Shown here: positions 1 through 10,100 of the stretch, in pieces
How positions within the stretch are numbered: position 1 is the first letter of the stretch
Layout: the number at the start of each line of letters is the position of its first letter
Origin: Siphonodentalium dalli
Taxonomy: Eukaryota > Mollusca > Scaphopoda > Gadilida > Siphonodentaliidae
Direction: 5' to 3'
Assembly (NCBI GenBank): GCA_032622095.1
Contig: CP136067.1
Coordinates: forward strand, 124,905,030 to 124,969,029
Length of the DNA: 64,000 bases
Notes under the pieces: model-generated
What the model saw: the letters and a program-made list of their open reading frames with translations, nothing else
What the model was told of the DNA's origin: nothing
Databases searched by the model: none
Position numbers and translations under genes: made by a program

Positions 1-224
1 ATAATATTATTTTTGGTATTGAATCAAAGCCGAAACTGCGATCCAACTGTTGTATTTATCGGGCCAGCCAAGCCACTTTACCAAACACTTTCCTCTAGAT
101 TTTTTAATTTTTAATTTTTTTTTACAATTTTTTACATTTTAATAATTTATTCTTATATTCTTTAACAGACTTATTTTGTATGTTTAGGGCCGATGAGATC
201 GGCCCCTGGCACTCAAAGGGTTAA
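1..224. mobile_element. Right end of a TTAA-type (piggyBac-like) MITE, partial
   Basis: A terminal sequence reading inward as CCCTTTGAGTGCCAGGGG ends exactly at a TTAA (221-224), and the subterminal segment 187-204 is itself a short palindrome (gggccgatgagatcggccc type). CCC ends next to TTAA are typical of piggyBac-superfamily non-autonomous elements. The left end would lie outside the window, so the element is partial. It appears to sit inside the degenerate integrase C-terminal region. Rest of 1-186 is AT-rich with no gene. Confidence 0.4.
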
Positions 225-321
225 AGTCTTCAAGCCGGTACACATATTTCTGTGGTAGATCGTTGAAATTAGGATTTGTCAAAAGCAGCTTTTAACCATT
301 TACCCAACAGAACGGCCCTGT

Positions 322-390
322 GCCAATGCATTCTCTTATATATGCGAGTCGACCATAGGTCGCCTCGCATATATAAGAAAATGCATTGGC
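322..390. repeat. 69-bp near-perfect palindrome, left copy
   Basis: Arms gccaatgcattctcttat... and its complement meet at a centre CGACC-ATA-GGTCG, so the segment can fold into a single hairpin with a 3-nt loop and few mismatches. The copy at 534-602 is its reverse complement with one difference. Confidence 0.85.
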
Positions 391-533
391 TTAACAAATA
401 TTAAAAATGATAAAATTGTCAAACAATGTAGAAAAATATTATAAAAATTGTTAAAAAATGTAAGAAAAAACAATAAAATTGTTAAAGAATGTAAGAAAAA
501 ATGGTAAAAAGTGTTAAAAAAGAATTTTTTTAG

Positions 534-602
534 GCCAATGCATTCTCTTATATATGCGAGGCGACCTATGGTCGACTCGCATATATAAGAGAATGCATTG
601 GC
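534..602. repeat. 69-bp near-perfect palindrome, right (inverted) copy
   Basis: Reverse complement of 322-390 with a single mismatch and palindromic in itself. Together with flanking ccctgt/acaggg it makes an inverted repeat from about 315 to 609 nested in the larger MITE. Confidence 0.85.
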
Positions 603-1636
603 ACAGGGCATAACTGTAACCATCACAGTGTGGTCAATGAACCGGTTCCAATGATATCCATATTTGTATGGTGTTATCGAGACAGACCGAAGATATTTTA
701 GGCTGTTGAAGCTTTATTTGGGCGTTTTTGGCCGTTCTGTTGGGTAAAGGGTTAAATGGGAAATTCTAACTTTATCCCCTACTTTATATCTGTACGTCTT
801 AATGATCCTCTCTTTCCTTTTCAAAGCCGGTTCGTATATCACCTCAGACTCACTCTCTTTATTAACTCGTGAAGGCGCCACCACAAAGAGCAGTGTGTAA
901 TGTTATTATAACTGTCCACGATATCAGGTAATATATCATAATATTCACTGACATTATTATGCGCTAAATATCGATATATTCGGCCTTTGAGTGTCTTAAT
1001 TAATCTTTCAGCATAATTAGCGTGCGTTTAGTTTTCGGTCATTAAATGTTGAATTTTCTCTCTCTTTGACAAGGCGGCCATTCTTTTGTTATTGAATTTG
1101 ACCCCTTGTTCGTTCACAATATATTAAATCGTCTGCTTTCAAACTTAAAAATATCCTCAAAAGCTCATTGGCACTTTTAGTGACTTTCGTAAGTATGGCA
1201 CGGCACATAAAGCGAATCTAGAAAATATATCTATCACTACCAAAATATATATGTATGAGCTCCATGAAGCAGACATTTCAGCTAGATCAGAGTCACAGGT
1301 CGAGTCTATATGTCCAGTAATAACGCGACTTCTAGGAAAACGAATTCTCTGAGGTTTGAACAATCCGTAGCTTTCTTTAAAAGGTAGCCAATCACGAATT
1401 GATTTCTACCTAAGTTTACCTTTGCCCTTTAATTTCACAGCTTTGTATAATAGTTTTTCAGCACCACCGAGACTCCCAGTCTGGGTTGGATCGAAGTAAA
1501 TGGAAGTGAGGTATCTATCATTGTTTGCATAAACTCAAGTCCAATAGCACGGGGAATATCTTATTAAAGTCACCCTTTATCCCCGTTATCAAAATTTTTC
1601 CGCTTAAATGACAGGTAAAGTGCATATTATTCTTCC

Positions 1637-1981
1637 TCAGCATAATGCGTGGAAAAATTCTTGTTCGTAACACCCGTCCAATACCTCTATAACCTTCTCA
1701 GCACGTAGTTTACGACCCAAGTCGTGAGTAGCTGAACTAGTTATCACTGTTATGTTGTCCATAATCATCAAATAGCCTAGTTTCTGAATTAATCTAGCAT
1801 ATTTTCTTAGTTTCCCACGAGCCGTTTTAAGACTGTTTGAGGCACCCATGAACAGGATGCACCATTTTTGTAAATCCAACAACATCCACCAATGACTCTG
1901 TTTCCATATAATTATTTTTGAATTGTAAATAACGTTAGACCGGTTCGCAGCCAACTGTTTAAGGGATGGTTTACAGTTCAT
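1637..1981 (-). other. Unrecognised 114-codon ORF between integrase and capsid relics
   Basis: Open frame upstream of the integrase pseudogene on the same strand, containing WKQSHWWMLLDLQKW and a basic stretch ARGKLRKYARLIQKLG. I do not recognise it. It may be a decayed Polinton gene, but it has no diagnostic motif and could be a chance ORF. A further open stretch on the same strand (about 1520-1626) starts MHFTCHLSGKILITG and could be a frameshifted continuation. Between 1982 and 2400 nothing is recognised; a 64-codon plus-strand ORF at 2015-2209 has a hydrophobic start but no support. Confidence 0.2.
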
Positions 1982-2399
1982 ATAGCTCGATATATGAAGT
2001 TAGTATAATGCACCATGGTTAATGAGACGTCGGGTCTGTGTGTAATATTTTATACCTTAGTTGTGATTGGCTTATTACTTATTGAAGGGTTTGGCTGTAA
2101 GATACCCATCGCTGAACTCAACAAGGAAACCCATAAAGGGGCTGGTTCATTTTGTAAGGACAGGTTAATTATTGACGTTATTATTATCGTATATAACATT
2201 ATTATTTAAAGAATAACGCTATACAAGACCACTTAAACAAATTGTGTCCGTGTCACCAGTAGCCTATCTGGAGTTTGATTATGTTCATCAAAATGAACTC
2301 GTCACCTCTGGCTGTAATGCTTTTTCATCAGCGATATTGGATATTTTTGTTATTACGATTGGGACCCATGTTCATCCCTTTTTAGTGTTAAGAGAATAA

Positions 2400-2708
2400 T
2401 CACCATAACTCCAAATTGTTCCCTAATGTCCAAACGAGTTCACTATCTAATACTGAAATAGGTTTAGTTTTGCTTACAGTGTGATCCAAAACTAGTTGTT
2501 CATTAAACATCTTTACAATCGTGAAGATATCACACGGTTCCCGCATAATAATGTAACCATGAATTGATGTAACTTCTTCTAATTTCAAACTATTGTCATT
2601 GAAAACCATGCTATGGTATTCAGCAAATCGGGCAAAGTTATCACCAATAAATACACGAATCTCATGTATGTCGTTTTTAGTAATTCCAAGAAATATCCAG
2701 CAATCCAA
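2400..2708 (-). other. Unrecognised 102-codon ORF in the Polinton relic
   Basis: Minus-strand open frame beginning MDCWIFLGITKNDIHEIRVF. Amino-acid composition is ordinary, with mixed charge and regular hydrophobic residues, more protein-like than most chance ORFs here. No family recognised. Its position between an integrase and a capsid gene suggests a remnant of a Polinton accessory gene; this is inference from position only. Confidence 0.25.
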
Positions 2709-2784
2709 AAACAGTTGATCTACTATATCCAGTAAGAAAGTTTAAAGCCAATTAAAATAAACTCGTTAGACTGCGTTTATCAAG

Positions 2785-3069
2785 TTGATAATGGTAGGAA
2801 CTAATTTCTATTACGACGTTGATCGTAGGGTGTATTTACCCTCAGCATTGACGAAAAAGTCTACAACACCTCGGAAGTTGTCAAAGAGGAAAGCAGGACC
2901 TACATCACGTAAAACAAAATGCAAGAATAACAGGAGGAAAAACAACCCGACTGAACTTAAGAGATCCAAAAAACCTAAACTTATAAGGAGAAAGAGACCC
3001 AAAGACATATTTGATTATGAATATTTTGAGCTATGGATAACTTTCCACTATTCGGTAAGACTGACATAG
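2785..3069 (+). CDS. Small Lys/Arg-rich protein upstream of capsid gene, possible Polinton core-like protein
   Basis: Intact 94-codon ORF. Start context is an ATG doublet (MIMVGTNFYYD). Residues about 24-75 are extremely basic (for example KKSTTPRKLSKRKAGPTSRK, then RRKRPKDIFDYEYF), with about a third Lys/Arg, then a short acidic/aromatic tail. The 3' end overlaps the start of the hexon-like gene at 3033 in another frame. Polintons and adintoviruses commonly encode small basic virion-core-like proteins near the capsid genes; the role here is inferred from charge and position. No membrane segment. It is the only undamaged ORF in this relic, which may be chance given its short length. Confidence 0.4.
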   Translation: MIMVGTNFYYDVDRRVYLPSALTKKSTTPRKLSKRKAGPTSRKTKCKNNRRKNNPTELKRSKKPKLIRRKRPKDIFDYEYFELWITFHYSVRLT

Positions 3070-4135
3070 ATGAGACACGTACCAAAGAATGGGTCCATAT
3101 TATTAATACAATGCCCATAACAGATGGTTCAGCGTTGGAGTTTTATATTCCAGCTACATCCAACAATTTAGTGGATTTGCACAATAGCATTTTAAGCCTT
3201 AAAGTAAAAATAGGTAATATTGATGGCACAGATTTGAAATCGGATTCTAATTGCAGTCCTGTTAACAATACGCTACATACCCTGTTCAGTTCCGTGAAAA
3301 TCGAAATACAACATACACCAGTTTCCAATATTGGATCTATGTACACTTACAAAGGCTACCTCGATACATTTTTAACAATAAATGAAGACGTGTTACGAAA
3401 TAGCGGTAGTACCCTACTATATCCCAAAGACAAGTCAGCCCACATCGACAGTGTATATGTGACAGGGCGTAACCCGGGTTTAGTTCTAAAAATATTTGTT
3501 TGTTGTCGACTATTTCAAAGACAATGCCGAAGTGATGATTTCAGGTCATTTAGCCCATGATTTGTGTCAACATGATAGATATATTTTAAATGGCATCCCT
3601 GTTAGAATTACTTTATGGCCGAACAAAGACTCATTCTCTCTTATGACTACTGATGCTACACCTCGTTATAAATTGAAGATCACACATGCTAAATTGCGGG
3701 TCTGTTTCGTGAAATTAAACACTGACATTGAACAGAGACTATTAAAATCAGATGCAATTTACCCCTACACGCAATCACGTTTGAAATCATATTCAGTTTC
3801 AATGTTACAGCATGTAATATGTTCCAGGGAGTGATACCTCAAAGACTTTTAATAGGCATCATACATGTAGATGCTGACTCATTTAATGGAAATTATACCA
3901 AGAACCCATATCATTTGAAATATTATAACGTAAACTATGTGTCTTTAACTGTCGATGGCCGAAGCGTGCCTACTCAGCCTTTGTCAATGAACTTTACAAA
4001 CAATACATACTTGGATGCATACTATAATTTAATGAATTCGTTTCCTAAAGCAGATGTGTCCAGAGATGAGTTTAAAGAAGGATATACAATGTTTTGCATA
4101 GAACCGTATGGCGAATATTGCGCATTAATAAATAA
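3033..4135 (+). pseudogene. Polinton/adintovirus hexon-like major capsid protein, frameshifted and 3'-truncated
   Basis: Degenerate double-jelly-roll capsid gene of the family often labelled 'uncharacterized protein F54H12.2-like' in invertebrate genomes. Three frame segments are visible. 3033-about 3490 begins MDNFPLFGKTDIDETRT and includes SALEFYIPATSNNLVDLHNS and NNTLHTLFSSVKIEI. About 3496-3815, in the next frame, includes HLAHDLCQHDRYILNGIPV and KDSFSLM. About 3819-4135, back in the first frame, includes PQRLLIGIIHVDADSFNGNY, KNPYHLKYYNVNYVSLTVDG and EFKEGYTMFCIEP. The frame is thus shifted twice, near 3490 and 3815. It ends ALINKGG at the edge of the 33-bp minisatellite, so the final several tens of residues usual for the family are missing. 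The preserved part is about 360 residues. No restored protein is given. Family assignment is confident; function is lost. Confidence 0.82.
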
Positions 4136-7100
4136 AGGTGGTGTTTGTTGTGGTGGCGATGGTCACTGTGATGGTATTTGTTGTGATGACGATGATGACT
4201 ATGGTGGTGTTTGTTGCGGTGGCGCTAGTGACTGTGGTGGTGTTTGTTGTGGTGGTGACAGTGATGTTGTTTGTTGTGGTGCTGATGCGGTGACTGTGAT
4301 GGTGTTTGATGTGGTGGTGATGATAACTGTTATAGTGTTTGCGATCAATCAGTGATCGTTGTGGTGACAATGATTGTGTTCGTTGTGGTGCTGATGCCGT
4401 GGCTGTGATGGTGTTTGTTGTGGTTTTGACGATGATTGTGGTGGTCTTTACGATGAATCGGTGATTATGGTGGTGACAGTGATGGTGTTTGTGGTGGTGG
4501 TGGTGACGGCGACTGTGATGGTGTTTTTTGTGTTAGTGACGACCGTGATGGGGTTTGTGGTGAGTCGGTGATTGCGATGTTGACTGAGATGGCGTTTGTT
4601 GTAGTGGTGATGGTGACTGTGATGGTGTTTGTTGTGATGGCGATGATGACTGTGATGGTGTTTTTGTGTTAGTGACGACCAAAAATGGGGTTTGTGATGA
4701 GTCGGTGATTGCGGTGGTGACTGAGATGGTCTTTGTTGTGGTGGAAATGGTGACTGGGATAGTGTTTGTTGTAATAGCGATGATGACTGTGATGGTGTTT
4801 GTTTTGGTGGCGGTGGTGACTATGATGGTGTTTGTTGTGATGGCGATTATGACTGTGGTTGTCATTGTGATGAATCGGTGATTGTGGTGGTGACTGTGAT
4901 TGTGTTTGTTGTGATTGCGATGATGAATGTGGTGGTGCCGTCCGTGACTGTGATTATGCTTGTTCTGATGGCGATGCGGACTGTGGTTGTTGTTTTGTGA
5001 TGGCAATGGTCACTGTGATGGTGTTTGTTATGATTTTGATGGTGACTGAGATGGTGTTTGTTGTGGTGGCGATGGTGACTGCAATGGTGTTTGTTGTGAG
5101 TGAGATGGTGACTGTGATGGTGTTTCTTGTGGTGGCGATGGTGACTGTGATGCTGTTTGTTGTGGTGGCGATGGTGACTGTGATGGTGTTTGTTGTGGTG
5201 GCTATGATGACTGTGATTGTGTTTGCTGTGATTGCGATGATGACTGTGGTTGTCATTGTGATGAATCGGTGATTGTGGTGGTGATTGTGTTTGTGTTTGT
5301 TGTGATTTCGATGATGACTGTGGTGGTGGTGGAGTTCTTGACTGTGATGGTGATGGCGATGACGACTGTGATGGTTTTTTTGTGATGGCAATGGCCACTG
5401 TGACGGTGTTTGTTATGATTGCGATGGTGACTGCAATGGTGTTTGTTGTGATTGCGATGGTGACTGTGATGGTGTTTGTTGTGATGGTGATGACTGTGAT
5501 GGTGTTTGTTGTGATGACGATGGTGACTGTGATGTTTTTTGTTGTAGTGGCGATGATGACTGATGGAGTTTGTTGTGGTGGTGATGGTGACTGTGATGGT
5601 GTATGTTGTGATTGCGATCGTGACTGTGATGGTGGTTGTTGTGATTGCGATGGTGACTGTAAAGGTTTTTGTTGTGATTGCGATGACTGTGATGGTGTTT
5701 GTTGTGATGGCGAAGATGACTGTTTTTGTGTTTGTTGTGGTGGCGATGGTGACTGTGATGGTGTTTGTTGTGTTGGCGATGGCGACTGGTGTTGTTTGTT
5801 GTGATGGCGATTATGATTGTGCTGGTGTATGTTGTGATGGCGATGGTAACTGTGGTGTTGTTTGTTTTGATGGCGATGATGACTGTGATGGTGTATGTTG
5901 TGATAGCGATGGTGAATGTGATGGTGTTTGTTGTGGTGGCGATGATGACTGTGGTGGTGTTTGTTGCGATGGCGATGGAGACTGTGGTGGTGTTTGTTGC
6001 GATGGCGATGGAGACTGTGATGGTGTTTGTTGTGGTGGCGATCTTGACTGTCATGTTGTTTGTTATGTGGCGATGATGACTGTGGTGGTGTTTGTTGTGA
6101 GGGCGATGGTTATTGTGATGGTGTTTGTTGTGGTGGCGATGGTGACTATGATTGTGTTTGTTGTGGTGGCGGTGAAGACTGTGGTGGTGTTTGTTGTGAT
6201 GGCGATAAAGACTGTGATGGTGTTTGTTGTGATGGCGATGGTGACTATGGTGTTGTTTGTTTTGGTGGCGATGACGAATGTGATGGTGTTTGTTGTGGTG
6301 GTGATGGTGACTGTGATATTGTTTGTTGTGATGGCGATGATGATTGTAGTGGTGTTTGTTGTGATGGCGATGATGATTGTGATGTGTTTGTTGTGGTGGC
6401 GATGGTGACTGTGGTGGTGTTTTTTGATGGCGATGATGACTGTGATGGTGTTTGTTGTGGTGGCGATGGTGTCTGTGATGGTGGTTGCTGTGATGGCGAT
6501 GGTGACTGTGGTGGTGTGTTTTGATGGCGATGATGACTGTGATGGTGTTTGTTGTGATGGCAATGGTGATTGTGGTGTGTTTGTTGTGATGGCGATGGTG
6601 ACTGTGATGGTGTTTGTTGTGGTGGCGATGGTGACTGTGGTGGTGTTTTTTTGATTGCGATGATGACTGTGATGGTGTTTGTTGTGGTGGCGATGGTGAC
6701 TGTGATGGTGTTTGCTGTGATGGCGATGATGACTGTGATGTGTTGTTGTGATGGCGATGGTGTTTGCTGTGGTGGCGATGGTGACTGTGATGGTGTTTGT
6801 TGTGATTGCGATGGTGACTGTGGTGGTGTTTATTTGATGGAGATGATGACTGTGATGGTGTTTGTTGTGGTGGCGATGGTGACTGTGATGGTGTTTGCTG
6901 TGATGGTGATGATGACTGTGATGTGTTTGTTGTGATGGCGATGGTGATTGTAATGTTGTTTGCCGTGGTGGCGATGGTGACTGTGATGGTGTTTGTTGTG
7001 ATGGCGATGGTGATTGTGATGTGTTTGTTGTGATGGCGATGATGACTGTGGTGGTGTTTGTATTGATGGCGATGATTATTGTGATGGTATTTTGCTGTGA

Positions 7101-10100
7101 TGGCGACGATGACCCTGATGGTATTTGTTGTGGTGGCGACGATGACTGTGATGGTGTTTGTATTGATGGCGATGGTGAATGTGATTGTGTTTGTTGTTAT
7201 GGCGATGGTGACTGTGATGGTGTTTGTTGTGGTGGCGATGGTGACTGTGATGGTGTTTGTTGTGGTGGCGATTTTGACTGTGATGGTGTCTGTTCTGATG
7301 GCGATGATGACTGTGATGGTGTTTGTTGTGGTGGCGATGACGACTGTGATGGTGTTTGTTATGGTGGCGATGGTGACTGTGGTTGTGTTTGTTTTGGTGG
7401 CGATGGTGACTGTGGTGGTGTTTGTTGTGATGGCGATGATGACTGTGGTGGTTTTTGTTGTGATGGCGATGATGACTATGATGGTGTTTGCTGTGATGGC
7501 GATGGTGACTGTGATGGTGTTTTTCTATGGTGGCGATGGTGACTGTGATTGTGTTTGTTATGGTTGCGATGGTGACTGTGGTTGTGTTTGTTTTGGTGGC
7601 GATTGTGACTTTGATGGTGTTTGTTGTGATGGCGATGATGACTGTGATGGTGTTTGCTGTGATGGCGATGATTACTGTGATTGTGTTTGTTTTGATGGCG
7701 GTGGTGAATGTGATGGTGTTTGTTGTGATGGCGATGGTGAATGTGATGGTGTTTGTGTTGATGCGATGGTGAATGTGATGGTGTTTGTTGTGGTGGCGAT
7801 GGTGACTTTGATGGTCCTTGTTGTGATGCGATGGTGAATGTGATGGTGTTTGTTGTGATGGCGATGGTGAATGTGATGGTGTTTGTTTTGATGGCGATGA
7901 TGACTGTGGTGGTATTTGTTCTGGTGGCGATGGTGAATGTGATGGTGTTTGTTGTGGTGGCGATGATGACTGTGGTGGTGTTTGTTCTGATGGCGATGGT
8001 GAATGTGATGGTGTTTGTTGTGATGGCGATGATGACTGTGGTATTGTTTGTTTTGATGGCGATGATGACTGTGATGGTGTTTGTTGTGGTGGTGATGGTG
8101 ACTGTAATATTGTTTGTTGTGATGGCGATGATGATTGTGATGGTGTTTGTTGTGATGGCGATGATGATTGTGATGTGTTTGTTGTGGTGGCGATGGTGAC
8201 TATGGTTGTGTTTTTTTGATGGCGATGATGACTGTGATGGTGTTTGTTGTGGTGGCGATGGTGACTGTGATGGCGTTTGTTGTGATGGCGATGGTGATTG
8301 TGATGTGTTTGTTGTAAAGGCGATAGTGACTGTGGTGGTGTTTGTATTGATGGCGATGATTACTGCGATGGTATTTTGCTGTGATTGCGACGATGACTGT
8401 GATGGTGTTTGTATTGATGGCGATGGTGAATGTGATGGTGTTTGTTGTGGTGGCGATGATGACTGTGATGGTGTTTGTTTTGATTGCGATGATGACTGTG
8501 ATGGTGTTTGTTTTGATGGCGATGATGACTGTGATGGTGTTTGTTTTGATGGCGATGGTGAATGTGATGGTGTTTGTTGTTATGGCGATGGTGACTGTGA
8601 TGGTGTTTGTTGTGGTGGCGATGATGACTGTGATGGTGTTTGTTTTGATTGCGATGATGACTGTGATGGTGTTTGTTATGGTGGCGATGGTGACTGTGAT
8701 GGTGTTTGTTGCGGTGGCGATGGTGACTGTGATGGTGTTTGTTGTGATGGCGCTGATGACTGTGGTGGTTTTTGTTGTGATGGCGATGATGAGAATGATG
8801 GTGTTTGTTGTTCTGGCGATGGTGACTGTGATGGTGTTTGTTGTGGTGGCGATGGTGACTGTGGTGGTGTTTGTTGTGATGGCGATGATGACTGTGATGA
8901 TGTTTGTTGTGATGGCGATGATGACTGTGATGGTGTTTGTTGTTATGGCGATGGTGACTGTGATGGTGTTTGTATTGATGGCGATGGTGAATGTGATGGT
9001 GTGTGTTGTGGTGGCGATGCTGACTATGATGGTGTTTGATCAGATGGCGATGATGACTGTGATGGTGTTTGTATTGATGGCGATGGTGAATGTGATGGTG
9101 TGTGTTGTGGTGGCGATGATGACTGTGATGGTGTTTGATCAGATGGCGATGATGACTGTGATGGTGTTTGTATTGATGGCGATGGTGAATGTGATGGTGT
9201 GTGTTGTGGTGGCGATGCTGACTATGATGGTGTTTGATCAGATTGCGATGGTGACTGTGATGGTGTTTGTATTGATGGCGATGGTGAATGTGATGGTGTG
9301 TGTTGTGGTGGCGATGCTGACTATGATGGTGTTTGATCAGATGGCGATGATGACTGTGATGGTGTTTGTATTGATGGCGATGGTGAATGTGATGGTGTGT
9401 GTTGTGGTGGCGATGATGACTGTGATGGTGTTTGTTGTGATGGCGATGATGACTGTGATGATGTTTGTTGTGATGGCGATGATGACTGTGATGGTGTTTG
9501 TTGTGATGGCGACGATGACTGTGATGATGTTTGTTGTGATGGCGATGGTGACTGTGATGGTGTTTGTATTGATGGCGATGGTGAATGTGATGGTGTGTGT
9601 TATGGTGGCGATGGTGAATGTGATGGTGTGTGTTATGGTGGCGATGGTGAATGTGATGGTGTGTGTTATGGTGGCGATGGTGAATGTGATGGTGTGTGTT
9701 GTGGTGGCGATGCTGACTATGATGGTGTTTGTATTGATGGCGATGGTGAATGTGATGGTGTGTGTTATGGTGGCGATGGTGAATGTGATGGTGTGTGTTA
9801 TGGTGGCGATGGTGAATGTGATGGTGTGTGTTATGGTGGCGATGGTGAATGTGATGGTGTGTGTTGTGGTGGCGACGATGACTGTGATGGTGTTTGTATT
9901 GATGGCGATGGTGAATGTGATGGTGTGTGTGGTGGTGGCGATGCTGACTATGATGGTGTTTGATCAGATGGCGATGATGACTGTGATGGTGTTTGTATTG
10001 ATGGCGATGGTGAATGTGATGGTGTGTGTTGTGGTGGCGATGATGACTGTGATGGTGTTTGTTGTGATGGCGATGATGACTGTGATGGTGTTTGTTGTGA

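Larger units (their letters stand above)
292..755. mobile_element. TTAA-flanked piggyBac-like MITE with nested palindromes
   Basis: TTAA at 292-295 and 752-755 flank a 456-bp insert (296-751) with 22-bp terminal inverted repeats of the form CCMTTTACCCAACAGAACGG, one mismatch between ends. No transposase coding capacity. It interrupts the integrase pseudogene just after its VRISHL segment. Internal structure: two 69-bp hairpins (separate entries) and a low-complexity AT-rich centre made of approximate 'aattgttaaaaaatgtaagaaaaa' repeats (391-533). Confidence 0.75.
225..1510 (-). pseudogene. Polinton/Maverick-type retroviral-like integrase, broken and interrupted by a MITE
   Basis: Integrase pseudogene (DNA strand transfer for element insertion). 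Reading from 1510 downward: an N-terminal stretch containing IYFDPTQTGSLGG; a TAG stop at 1406-1408; then YGLFKPQRIRFPRSR; then the rve core with SDLAEM (first catalytic Asp) and YILVVIDIFSRFA (about 1215-1260). After a frameshift the frame continues with VNEQGVKFNNKRMA (about 1085-1115) and, past a TAA at 1028-1030, HANYAERLIKTLKGRIYRYL, whose Glu is the third catalytic residue. The residue at the second Asp position is Asn; the Asn-to-Glu spacing is 34 residues, fitting DDX35E. A further frameshift leads to the C-terminal YRYKVGDKVRISHL (about 757-800). After the 292-755 MITE, residual coding (QKYVYRLEDF) may continue to about 225. The HANYAER and YKVGDKVRISHL segments are characteristic of Polinton/adintovirus integrases rather than LTR elements. 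Clearly dead. Confidence 0.8.

Noticed and set aside
4125-6563. Minus-strand His/Thr-rich ORFs
   Set aside because: They are complementary-strand shadows of the minisatellite, with frames drifting at indels.
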